NCBI GenBank assembly: GCA_020029455.1
Contig: JAIBJH010000149.1
Span: 1 to 6,744 of the forward strand
DNA from: Hyphomicrobiales bacterium
Lineage (GTDB): Bacteria > Pseudomonadota > Alphaproteobacteria > Rhizobiales > Aestuariivirgaceae
Length of the DNA stretch: 6,744 nucleotides
Reading direction: 5' to 3'
Part shown: positions 1 through 6,744 of the stretch, in pieces
Position numbering within the stretch: the stretch's first letter is position 1
How the letters are laid out: every line of letters begins with the position of its first letter
Translations under genes and position numbers: made by a program
The notes under the pieces: generated by a model
Told to the model about the DNA's origin: nothing
Seen by the model: the letters and a program-made list of their open reading frames with translations, nothing else
Database searches by the model: none

Positions 1-1
1 A

Positions 2-1330
2 GTTGCCGAGAACGGCATTTGGATTCTCAAGAGCCAGACCCCGCTCTATCAGAAATGTGATCAACGTGTGCTCGACGCACTGGGCGTTCCGCTTGAGGTG
101 AGGCACGTTGCGGAACGCGCCGCTGGTGCAATCGGTGTTGATCCAAAACATCCAGCCGCCTTCAAGCTCGCGCAGAGATGGAAACGTTTTGCTCTCGAAA
201 GTGAATTCATCTTGCCTTCGGGCGCTGCCGGCTACCATAAGCAGGATCAGGCTTTGCTCAACTGTCTCCTGCTCAGCGCTGCCGCGAAGGGGGAGATAGA
301 ACTCAGCGAAGATGAAGTGGACATCAGTTCATCACAGCCTGCACGGGACATCACCACGCGGAACAGGGTCAGCCCTTATATCCCCACAGGGGGCGATCCG
401 GCGGTTCGTGCATGGTTTTGGACATACAAGACAGTGGACCGGTGGAACCACCGCTGGCAGAGATTTGGCAAGGCAAGAATAGGCGGCTTGCATCGCTGGT
501 GGAAAGAACACTTCACCATACACGTGTGCGATACAGAAAGAGACTTGTCGCGCGCCATTCCGTCACCAAGCTATGGCTACTACGCCGATCCGTTTCTCTG
601 GAAATGCGACGATAAAATCTGGCTCTTCGCAGAGGAGTATCAGTATGCCAAGGACAAGGGCCGCTTGGTAGCGATTGAGCTTTCGGAGAATCTCGATCCC
701 CTCTCTTTCCAACCTGTGACCTCCGATCAGTTCTTCGGGCGCACCGATTGCCATTCATCCTTCCCCTTCCTGTTTGAGATCGATGGTGTGCCCCACATGA
801 TCCCCGAAACTTGCGAGCGTAAATCCGTTGATCTCTATGTATGTGAGACATGGCCGGATCGCTGGCGGCTCAAACGGCGCCTGATGTTTGGTGTTGATGC
901 CGCAGACACAATGGTTCTGTGGTCAGACGGTTATTGGTGGCTCTTCACTTCCATTCGCGCCGGCAACGAAAACAGCAACAGACACCTTGAAATCTATTTC
1001 ACAGACAATCTTGAAACAGGCACCCTCCACCCACATCCCGCGAATAAGCTATTCCTCTATGGAGACTTGGCCCATGGGACTGGCCGGAACGCTGGCTATC
1101 TCGCGCATTCATCCGATGGTGCAGTCATCCGCCTCATGCAAAAGAGTGAAAATTTCTATGGCGAAGGTGTCTCTCTCATGAAGGTCACTGAACTCGACAC
1201 CGAACGATTCAGTGAAGTATCCATCTCCAGCACTCCGGAACTTCCGCTCATCAAACCGGGCTTTTCAACTCATCATGTTTCGAAAATCGGAAACTTGGTT
1301 GCCTATGACATGAGAGAGCGCGCGCGTTGA
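2..1330 (+). CDS. Bimodular glycan-related protein: glycosyltransferase-like tail plus GINT1-N-type beta-propeller domain (5' partial)
   Basis: The frame is open from the first complete codon at base 2 to TGA at 1328-1330, so the true start lies before the window; the internal GTG at 68 has no reason to be the start. About 442 residues are visible. The first part (to about base 350) contains HKQDQALLN (236-262), then an acidic stretch ending in DISSSQPA and TTRNRV. This resembles the end of small glycosyltransferase-like proteins with a DQ-LN motif; that call is tentative. The second part (about 510-1290) matches the pattern of the GINT1 N-terminal domain, a five-bladed propeller related in fold to GH43: YYADPF (578-595), SSFPF, MIPET (797-811), a W-rich strand SDGYWWLF, RNAG (1085-1096) and YGEG (1157-1168). 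No signal peptide or membrane segment is visible in the part present. In bacteria such proteins occur near polysaccharide genes, which fits the galU neighbour. Substrate and activity are unknown, and the plant enzyme name should not be transferred. The propeller call is fairly sure, the N-terminal call is not. Confidence 0.72.
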   Translation, partial: VAENGIWILKSQTPLYQKCDQRVLDALGVPLEVRHVAERAAGAIGVDPKHPAAFKLAQRWKRFALESEFILPSGAAGYHKQDQALLNCLLLSAAAKGEIELSEDEVDISSSQPARDITTRNRVSPYIPTGGDPAVRAWFWTYKTVDRWNHRWQRFGKARIGGLHRWWKEHFTIHVCDTERDLSRAIPSPSYGYYADPFLWKCDDKIWLFAEEYQYAKDKGRLVAIELSENLDPLSFQPVTSDQFFGRTDCHSSFPFLFEIDGVPHMIPETCERKSVDLYVCETWPDRWRLKRRLMFGVDAADTMVLWSDGYWWLFTSIRAGNENSNRHLEIYFTDNLETGTLHPHPANKLFLYGDLAHGTGRNAGYLAHSSDGAVIRLMQKSENFYGEGVSLMKVTELDTERFSEVSISSTPELPLIKPGFSTHHVSKIGNLVAYDMRERAR

Positions 1331-1336
1331 GCGTGG

Positions 1337-2248
1337 CTATTCACCACCCCAAGTCAGCTTGCCGCCCGCCTTCTTGACGATGTTTGAAAGAGCATTCCTG
1401 AATTCAAGTCCAAAAGTCTCATGCTGCAGGGCGTGCACAACGCTTGCCGACAAAAGGCCGATCTTGTCACCGCAGTCATACGTTGTTCCAACATACTTGA
1501 CGCCGCGAAATGGCTGCTTGCCCATCAGGTGGATCATTGCATCGGTAATCTGGATTTCTCCACCGGCACCCGATGACTGCTGGCTGAGCTCTGTGAAGAC
1601 TTCCGGCTGCAGTATGTAACGTCCCGAAATGATGAGATTTGATGGAGCAACATCGCGCTTCGGCTTCTCGACCATGCCTGAAATGGAGAAGTGATTGTCC
1701 TGCCAAACGTCTGGAACAACCACTCCATAGCGGTCCACACGATCCCAAGCCACCTCCTCCACCGCGAGAACGTTGCCTCCTTCGCTTTCGTGATAGACGT
1801 CGATCAGCTGCTTCAGGCAACCGGGCTTTGCCATCATGATCATGTCTGGCAGCAGCACCGCAAAGGGTTCATTGGCTACCAAGTGCCGCGCACACCATAT
1901 TGCATGACCCAATCCAAGAGGTTCCTGTTGACGCGTGAAGCTCGTCTGGCCCGGCGCGGGGAGATCCTTCTCCAACAACTCAAGCGAAGCTGATTGGCCC
2001 CTTTTCCGGAGGATGGACTCCAATTCATACTGCCTGTCGAAATGGTCTTCGATGACTGATTTGTTGCGGCCCGTCACAAATACAAAATGTTCAATTCCAG
2101 CTTCGCGGGCTTCATCAACGACCGTCTGGATCAACGGACGATCCAGTATGGGCAGCATTTCCTTTGGTATTGCCTTGCTGGCCGGCAAGAATCTGGTTCC
2201 AAGCCCGGCGACAGGAAAAATTGCTTTGCGGATCGGGCGCTTCGACAT
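1337..2248 (-). CDS. galU: UTP-glucose-1-phosphate uridylyltransferase (GalU/ExoN type)
   Basis: The enzyme converts UTP and glucose-1-phosphate to UDP-glucose and pyrophosphate in the cytoplasm, feeding exopolysaccharide, glucan and LPS sugar synthesis; the rhizobial homologue is ExoN. From the ATG at 2248 the protein has 303 residues, the normal family length. Visible motifs are the nucleotide-binding loop GLGTRFLP (15-22) with KEMLP (29-33), FVTGRNKSVIEDHFD (57-71), LGLGHA (111-116), LLPD with Asp135, VEKP (193-196), GGEIQITDA (229-237) and YDCGDK (257-262). An in-frame GTG nine bases upstream (2257) would add three residues. I prefer the ATG because MSK-x-IRKA is the usual family start and GAGGGG (2250-2255) lies just before it, although that spacing is short. 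The gene converges on the propeller gene, with 6 bases between the stops, and diverges from the efflux operon. It appears intact. Confidence 0.95.
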   Translation of the reverse strand: MSKRPIRKAIFPVAGLGTRFLPASKAIPKEMLPILDRPLIQTVVDEAREAGIEHFVFVTGRNKSVIEDHFDRQYELESILRKRGQSASLELLEKDLPAPGQTSFTRQQEPLGLGHAIWCARHLVANEPFAVLLPDMIMMAKPGCLKQLIDVYHESEGGNVLAVEEVAWDRVDRYGVVVPDVWQDNHFSISGMVEKPKRDVAPSNLIISGRYILQPEVFTELSQQSSGAGGEIQITDAMIHLMGKQPFRGVKYVGTTYDCGDKIGLLSASVVHALQHETFGLEFRNALSNIVKKAGGKLTWGGE

Positions 2249-2249
2249 T

Positions 2250-2255
2250 CCCCTC
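2250..2255 (-). promoter_or_regulatory. Shine-Dalgarno-like GAGGGG before galU
   Basis: On the minus strand GAGGGG ends one base before the ATG at 2248 (three bases if only GAGG pairs). The spacing is shorter than usual, so it supports the ATG only modestly. The alternative GTG at 2257 overlaps this motif and has no clear site of its own. Confidence 0.35.
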
Positions 2256-2273
2256 ACTCATTGGACTCGCCCC

Positions 2274-2279
2274 ATTATC
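2274..2279 (-). promoter_or_regulatory. Candidate -10 box for galU
   Basis: The minus strand reads GATAAT here, one mismatch from the TATAAT consensus. It would put a transcript start near 2267, about 19 bases before the galU ATG. No good -35 box lies at the proper distance: TTGCCA is present, but only 14 bases upstream. The call is weak. Confidence 0.25.
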
Positions 2280-2418
2280 GGGATTTGCGGCCTTGGCAAT
2301 TTGTAGCCGCTCGATTGCATGGCGTCGAGGGATACGAACTGAGTGGTTCACCCATGACGGCATCCTGTTTGCTGACATGCCGCATCAACAGGCCTGGCAG
2401 ATCTCACCAAAATTTAAC

Positions 2419-2424
2419 TTGACC
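2419..2424 (+). promoter_or_regulatory. Candidate -35 box (TTGACC) for the efflux operon
   Basis: TTGACC is a good match to the alphaproteobacterial sigma-70-type -35 element, and it points toward the adaptor gene. The following 16-20 bases hold no good -10 (CATGAT at 2445-2450 is 20 bases away). Its leader would run about 130 bases to the adaptor ATG. A second -10-like site, TATAGG at 2539-2544, lies nearer the gene but has only the T-rich stretch where its -35 should be. The true promoter cannot be decided by eye. Confidence 0.2.
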
Positions 2425-2591
2425 TGGCCCTCATTCAGCTACCGCATGATGTTCAAGCAGTGGCAAATGCCCTATTCTGCCCCGGCGCTGCCCGATGGGA
2501 CATGGAGCGACGGATTTTTTTGCCTGCACCGTCTTAGCTATAGGCCGGTGTTTTGCCATTTGGCGCGGCGCGAAGTGACGAAAGAAGAACA

Positions 2592-3722
2592 ATGAGAAAG
2601 TGGCTGATCGCGGCACTGGGAGTTGTGGTCCTGGCGGGAGTGGCCTTTGCTATACGCCAGGCAGGCGTTGACCTTGTGGCGCTCGCTGGATTGAAGCCGA
2701 GCGGCAGCACTGCGACCGTGAAGACCGAGAATGCCAGTCCCTTGGGTCAGCGCGGCGGTTCCCAAGGGCGCGGGCCGCTTCCGGTCGAGACAGCAAAGGC
2801 CGTTGCCGCTCAAATCAGTGACGATATCGGCGCCATCGGCACGCTTCTCGCAGAGGAGACTGTCGAAATTGCACCAGAAACCAGCGGGCGCATCAGTGGG
2901 GTGCTGTTCAAGGATGGCGAAAGTGTTACGGCAGGTCAGCCCCTCTTCCAGCTCGATACGGAACTGGCAGCGGCAGACCTTGCGGAAGCGCGGGCCCGCC
3001 TTTCATTGGCCGAGACTAACTTCAAGCGCAACGAAACCCTGCGCAAGTCCGGCAATGTCGCCCAGAGCGTCTTTGATACTGCCGTCACGGAACGGGAAGT
3101 GGCTCGCGCAGCAGCGGAGTCCGCGCAGGTGCGGCTCAACAAGCTCACGATCACAGCGCCCTTTTCCGGCATTGCCGGCTTTCGCACTATCTCGTCGGGA
3201 GCCTATGTGACGGCAGGAACCGCGCTCGTAAAGCTCGACAAGGTTGATCTTCTCAAAGTGAAGTTCGCCTTGCCCGAACTCGTGCTATCGCGGATCAACC
3301 TTGGGCAAACCGTCGATATTGCCGCCGATGCTCTTCCCGGCGAGAGCTTCTTTGCGACGATCTCCGCCATTGACCCTTCCATCGATGTGAATGGACGCGC
3401 CTTGCAGGTGCGGGCTGACCTTGACAATTCCCAGATGCGGCTGCGGCCGGGCCTGCTCGTCCGCGTGACGGTGAAAGGAAACCAACGCGAGGCAGTTGTG
3501 GTACCGGAGACTGCCGTCAACCAGCGGGGCGATAGCTCTGTAGTCTATCTAGTTCGCGACTCCAAGGCTGAAGAAAAACAGGTGCGCACCGGCAAGCGCC
3601 AGGATGGCACGGTTGAAATTGTCGAAGGCGTCGAAGCAGGCGCCGATGTGGTGGTGGCAGGCAGTGCGCGGTTGAGCGATGGTGCTGTAATCGAAGTTGT
3701 TCCTGCACCAAAGGTGGATTAA
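2592..3722 (+). CDS. RND efflux periplasmic adaptor subunit (membrane fusion protein, AcrA/MexH-like)
   Basis: This is the periplasmic adaptor that joins an RND pump to an outer-membrane channel. From ATG 2592 it has 376 residues; an in-frame TTG at 2553 would add 13 charged residues before the hydrophobic segment and is unlikely. Residues 4-22 form an uncleaved-looking signal anchor with no lipobox cysteine. A Gly/Ser-rich linker runs to about residue 65. The first lipoyl half lies near 91-122 (EIAPETSGRISG, then GESVTAGQPLFQLD) and the alpha-hairpin near 123-181, rich in Ala, Glu and Arg. The second lipoyl half spans 182-216 (ITAPFSGIAG, then GAYVTAGTALVKLD), followed by the beta-barrel and the membrane-proximal domain (RPGLLVRVTVKG, VVVPETAV). 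The hairpin tip has R146-x3-L150, but Ala157 stands where AcrA has the Ser of its TolC-contact RLS motif. The ribosome site is weak (GAAGAA). The stop is 5 bases before the pump start, so the two genes form an operon. The drug substrate cannot be read from sequence. Confidence 0.93.
   Translation: MRKWLIAALGVVVLAGVAFAIRQAGVDLVALAGLKPSGSTATVKTENASPLGQRGGSQGRGPLPVETAKAVAAQISDDIGAIGTLLAEETVEIAPETSGRISGVLFKDGESVTAGQPLFQLDTELAAADLAEARARLSLAETNFKRNETLRKSGNVAQSVFDTAVTEREVARAAAESAQVRLNKLTITAPFSGIAGFRTISSGAYVTAGTALVKLDKVDLLKVKFALPELVLSRINLGQTVDIAADALPGESFFATISAIDPSIDVNGRALQVRADLDNSQMRLRPGLLVRVTVKGNQREAVVVPETAVNQRGDSSVVYLVRDSKAEEKQVRTGKRQDGTVEIVEGVEAGADVVVAGSARLSDGAVIEVVPAPKVD
3712..3717 (+). promoter_or_regulatory. 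Ribosome binding site AGGTGG of the RND pump gene
   Basis: AGGTGG lies inside the last codons of the adaptor gene, 10 bases before the pump ATG at 3728. With only 5 bases between stop and start, this suggests coupled translation of adaptor and pump. Confidence 0.5.
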
Positions 3723-3727
3723 CGGGC

Positions 3728-6700
3728 ATGAACTTCACGGAACTCTGCATCCGTCGTCCGGTCTTCGCCACAGTGCTGAGCCTTGTTCTCATTCTCGTGG
3801 GCCTCATGTCGTTCAGCAGGCTCACCATCCGCGAATATCCCAATATCGACGAGCCGCAGGTCTCGGTGCAAACCGGCTACTCCGGCGCTTCCGCCGAAAT
3901 CGTCGAATCCCAAGTGACGCAGGTGCTGGAGGGATCACTCGCAGGCATCGAAGGCATCGATACGATCGAATCGACTTCAAGAGCCGAATCGAGCCGCATC
4001 ACCATCCGTTTCCGCAGCACGGTCAATATCGATGCCGCCACCAGCGACGTGCGCGACCGCGTGAGTCGCGTCAGGCGGCAACTGCCGGACGAGATCAGTG
4101 AACCCAATATTTCGAAGGTCGAGGCAGACGCGCAACCTATCATCTTCCTGGTGATGCAATCGACCACCATGAGCGATCTCGAACTCACCGACTATGTGGA
4201 CCGCTTCGTGGTCAACCGCTTCAAGAACCTGGATGGGGTGGCGGATGTCTCGGTCAACGGTGAGCGTCGCTACGCTATGCGGATCTGGATAGATCCGGCG
4301 CGGCTCGCGGGCTACGGCCTTACAGTGCAGGACGTGGAGAACGCCATCCGCAACCAGAATGCGGATATTCCGGCAGGACGGATCGAAAGTACCGAACAGG
4401 AATTCACCGTGCAGTCGCGCACGGCCCTCGCCAGGCCCGGAGAGTTCGAGCAGATCATGCTGAAGACGGCGGGTGGACTTCAGGTGCGACTTTCGGACGT
4501 TGCCAAGGTGGAGCTCGCCAGTGCCGATGTCCGCCGCGAGGGACGCTACAATGGAGCGACGGCTATCTCCATCGGCATCATCAAACAGGCCGTGGCCAAT
4601 CCGCTTGACGTCTCGCGCGCCGTTCAGGAAGTGTTGCCGCGCCTCAATGCCGACTTGCCACAAGGCGTTTCGGCCTCCGTCGGCTTTGATTCAACAGTGT
4701 TCATCGACCGATCGATTGAAAACGTCTTCAGGACCATCATCGAGGCAATCGCCCTCGTCATCGTCATTATCTTCCTCGCCCTGCATTCCTTCCGCGCTGC
4801 CTTGATCCCGGTCGTCACCATTCCGGTCTCGCTCGTTGCCACATTCGCCATCATGTATGCCACAGGCCTTACGGTGAACACGCTGACGCTGCTCGCTATG
4901 GTGCTGGCGATCGGCCTTGTGGTCGATGATGCCATCGTGATGCTAGAAAACATCTACCGTCACATCGAGGACGGCATGAGGCCGTTCGAAGCGGCCATCA
5001 AGGGTTCGCAGGAAATCGGATTTGCCATTGTCGCCATGACGCTGACACTTGCCGCCGTCTTTGCGCCCATCGCCTTCACGCCGGGACGCACTGGCCGCCT
5101 CTTCCTTGAGTTTGCCATCACCCTTGCGGGTTCCGTAATCATTTCCGGTTTTGTGGCGCTGACGCTGACGCCCATGATGTCCTCCAAGTTGCTACGCCAT
5201 GCCGAACGGCCCAACCTGTTCAGCCGCATTGTAGAAAGCACCCTGAACTGGCTTGAACGCACCTTCAAGGCAAGCCTCGGGCTTGCCCTCAGGATGCGCT
5301 GGCTGGTGCTGCTGATTGCCATCGGGGTTGCGGGTATTGGCGGCATCATCCTGATGCAGCTCAAGTCGGAGCTCTCGCCGGTTGAAGACCGAGGGGTCAT
5401 CATGATTTCCGGCAGTTCGCCGGAAGGGGCAAGCTTTGCCTATACCAATCGCTATGCAGAGCAGGCCGAGGAGATTGTCTCAAAACTGCCGGACCTTGGT
5501 TCCTATCTCACGATTGCCGGATCGGGCGAGGTCACGCAGTTCATGATGTTCGCGCGGCTCAAGGACTGGGACGAGCGCGAGGTGAAGCAGCAGGAGATCA
5601 CTCAGTCGCTGCAGCCAAAACTGCGCCGCATTGCAGGCGTACAGGCTTCCGCCTCCAACCCCGCGTCTCTTGGCGTCCGGGGTTTCGGAAAGCCGCTGCA
5701 GTTCGTCATCCAATCAAGCGCTTCCTATGAAGAGCTGAACGAGATGGCCAACAAGCTGGTAGAACGCCTGAAGGACAATCCGGGACTTGCCGACATCGAC
5801 ACTGACCTTCGGCTCAATAAGCCTGAAGTGGATGTCGAAATCGACCGGGAGCGGGTGGCAGACCTTGGGCTGGACATCGCTGTCATTGGCCGGACGCTGG
5901 AAACGCTGCTTGGCGGGCGGAATGTCTCCACCTTCCAGATCGGTTCCGAACAATATGACGTCACGGTGGCCCTCCCAGCCGTAGACAGGACATCGCCTGA
6001 CTCGCTCTCCCAGATCTTCGTGCGCAGCGCCAGCGGAGAGATGGTGCAGCTCTCAAGTGTAGTGAAAGCGGAGGTCTCGGTGGCGCCGCGTGACTTGCGC
6101 CGCTTCAACCAGCTGCGAGCCATCACCATCCAGGCGAACCTTGCCCCCGGCTACACGCTGGGTGAGGCCATCTCCTCGGTGAATGCCGCAGCCTCAGAAG
6201 CGCTTCCGGAAGGGACCAGCACCGACCTCACAGGCCAGTCGCGCGAGTTCCGCGATGCAAGTTCCAACCTCGCCTTCGTCTTTGTTTTGGCCCTTGCCTT
6301 CATCTACCTAGTTCTCTCCGCACAATTTGAGAGTTTCCGGGATCCGCTGATGATCCTTGTAACGGTGCCGCTTTCCATGACGGGTGCGCTTGCCACGCTA
6401 TGGCTTTCGGGCGGAACGCTCAATGTCTATTCGCAAATCGGGCTTGTGACTCTGATCGGCCTTATCACCAAGCACGGCATTCTGATCGTGGCCTTCTGTA
6501 ACAGCCTGCAGGAGGAAGGAGTTGAGCGCCGGGAAGCGATCATCCAAGCTGCGGCCTTGCGCCTGCGGCCTATCCTGATGACGACGGCGGCGATGATCCT
6601 CGGCGCCGTGCCTCTGGCGCTTGCGACTGGCGCGGGCGCCGAAAGCCGCCATCAGATCGGCTGGGTCATCGTCGGTGGCATGGCACTCGGCACCATCTTG

Positions 6701-6744
6701 ACCTTGTTTGTCGTGCCTTGTGTCTATGATGTCTTCGGCTACCG
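3728..6744 (+). CDS. RND (HAE1 family) multidrug efflux pump, inner-membrane subunit (3' partial)
   Basis: This is a proton-driven trimeric exporter of the AcrB/MexI type. The frame runs from ATG 3728 to the window edge without a stop: 1005 residues and two extra bases. Family members have about 1020-1050, so only a short C-terminal tail is missing. Visible segments are TM1 (about 10-29), a first periplasmic porter domain, TM2 (334-352), TM3-TM6 up to about residue 490, TM7 (525-545), a second porter domain, then TM8 (848-868) to TM12. The proton relay is intact: Asp400-Asp401 in TM4 (GLVVDDAIV), Lys915 in TM10 (GLITKHGILIV), and Arg945 and Thr952 in RLRPILMT, matching AcrB D407, D408, K940, R971 and T978. 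The KHG form of TM10 is common in the MexI-like branch. Ala922 replaces the usual Glu of LIVEF. I checked the frame at several points and saw no frameshift. A TolC-like partner may lie downstream or elsewhere. Confidence 0.95.
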   Translation, partial: MNFTELCIRRPVFATVLSLVLILVGLMSFSRLTIREYPNIDEPQVSVQTGYSGASAEIVESQVTQVLEGSLAGIEGIDTIESTSRAESSRITIRFRSTVNIDAATSDVRDRVSRVRRQLPDEISEPNISKVEADAQPIIFLVMQSTTMSDLELTDYVDRFVVNRFKNLDGVADVSVNGERRYAMRIWIDPARLAGYGLTVQDVENAIRNQNADIPAGRIESTEQEFTVQSRTALARPGEFEQIMLKTAGGLQVRLSDVAKVELASADVRREGRYNGATAISIGIIKQAVANPLDVSRAVQEVLPRLNADLPQGVSASVGFDSTVFIDRSIENVFRTIIEAIALVIVIIFLALHSFRAALIPVVTIPVSLVATFAIMYATGLTVNTLTLLAMVLAIGLVVDDAIVMLENIYRHIEDGMRPFEAAIKGSQEIGFAIVAMTLTLAAVFAPIAFTPGRTGRLFLEFAITLAGSVIISGFVALTLTPMMSSKLLRHAERPNLFSRIVESTLNWLERTFKASLGLALRMRWLVLLIAIGVAGIGGIILMQLKSELSPVEDRGVIMISGSSPEGASFAYTNRYAEQAEEIVSKLPDLGSYLTIAGSGEVTQFMMFARLKDWDEREVKQQEITQSLQPKLRRIAGVQASASNPASLGVRGFGKPLQFVIQSSASYEELNEMANKLVERLKDNPGLADIDTDLRLNKPEVDVEIDRERVADLGLDIAVIGRTLETLLGGRNVSTFQIGSEQYDVTVALPAVDRTSPDSLSQIFVRSASGEMVQLSSVVKAEVSVAPRDLRRFNQLRAITIQANLAPGYTLGEAISSVNAAASEALPEGTSTDLTGQSREFRDASSNLAFVFVLALAFIYLVLSAQFESFRDPLMILVTVPLSMTGALATLWLSGGTLNVYSQIGLVTLIGLITKHGILIVAFCNSLQEEGVERREAIIQAAALRLRPILMTTAAMILGAVPLALATGAGAESRHQIGWVIVGGMALGTILTLFVVPCVYDVFGY

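Larger units (their letters stand above)
2249..2591. other. Divergent intergenic region between galU and the efflux operon
   Basis: About 340 bases separate the two divergent starts, and I recognise no conserved gene here. It should hold both promoters. Visible elements are an ATTATC (GATAAT on the minus strand) 26 bases before the galU ATG, TTGACC at 2419-2424 on the plus strand, a perfect 8-base palindrome CAGGCCTG (2389-2396), the inverted repeat ATGC-C-GCAT (2377-2385), GGCA-AA-TGCC (2462-2471), the spaced repeat CTCGA/TCGAG (2310-2314 and 2325-2329) and a run of seven T at 2515-2521. None is a convincing operator or terminator by itself. A 49-codon open frame (2446-2595) overlaps the adaptor start and is probably chance. 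Confidence 0.6.

Noticed and set aside
68..70. GTG as the start of the propeller gene
   Set aside because: The frame is open from base 2 and the residues before the GTG (IWILKSQTPLYQKCDQ) look like ordinary protein, so the gene is simply cut by the window edge.
2515..2521. Run of seven T as a Rho-independent terminator
   Set aside because: No stable GC-rich hairpin stands directly before it; the best stem I could find is about four pairs with a long loop. No gene reads into it from the left.
2553..2591. TTG start giving the adaptor 13 extra residues
   Set aside because: The extra residues are charged and precede an already complete signal anchor, and TTG is rare. ATG 2592 gives a normal N-terminus.
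2164..2595. Plus-strand open frame of 143 codons over the galU start and the intergenic region
   Set aside because: Its first part is antisense to galU and the rest resembles no protein I know. There is no ribosome site. Only its last 49 codons are mentioned, as a low-interest possibility.
3977..4663. Long minus-strand open frame of 228 codons opposite the pump gene
   Set aside because: It is antisense to a clear, conserved RND coding frame, and long antisense frames are expected in G+C-rich genes. The product is not recognisable.
1..6744. CRISPR arrays, tRNA or rRNA genes, insertion sequences
   Set aside because: I saw no spaced direct repeats, cloverleaf-like segments, terminal inverted repeats or transposase motifs. 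Nearly all sequence is explained by four genes.

Overview
The window looks like the chromosome of an alphaproteobacterium, probably of the rhizobial order (Hyphomicrobiales). This rests on the style of the GalU/ExoN-type enzyme, the HAE1-type efflux pump and codon use rich in G+C at third positions; the assignment is inference. It holds four genes, two of them cut by the window edges, and one non-coding stretch of about 340 bases.

Left part (1-2248), surface polysaccharide side. A gene cut at its 5' end (2-1330, +) encodes a two-part protein: the tail of what looks like a glycosyltransferase-like domain, then a beta-propeller-like domain of the kind named after the N-terminal part of plant glucosamine inositolphosphorylceramide transferase (GINT1). 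Facing it, with only 6 bases between the stop codons, is galU/exoN (1337-2248, -). This encodes UTP-glucose-1-phosphate uridylyltransferase, which supplies UDP-glucose for exopolysaccharide and other glycans. Together they suggest the edge of an exopolysaccharide or other glycan locus.

Middle (2249-2591). A divergent intergenic region should carry the promoters of galU (leftward) and of the efflux operon (rightward). It holds a few short palindromes and weak promoter-like boxes, and no recognisable RNA gene or regulator gene.

Right part (2592-6744), efflux operon. A periplasmic adaptor (membrane fusion protein) gene is followed after 5 bases by an RND (HAE1 family) inner-membrane pump gene. 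The pump gene stays open to the window end: 1005 codons are visible and the last few tens are missing. Adaptor and pump should form a tripartite drug or metabolite efflux system with a TolC-like outer-membrane channel not seen here. No regulator lies in the window.

Most of this is ordinary. The feature most worth a second look is the bimodular glycosyltransferase-like/propeller protein, whose bacterial function I cannot name. A drop in G+C on the polysaccharide side relative to the efflux side is also of interest. I found no CRISPR, insertion sequence, tRNA, rRNA or clearly new multi-gene system.
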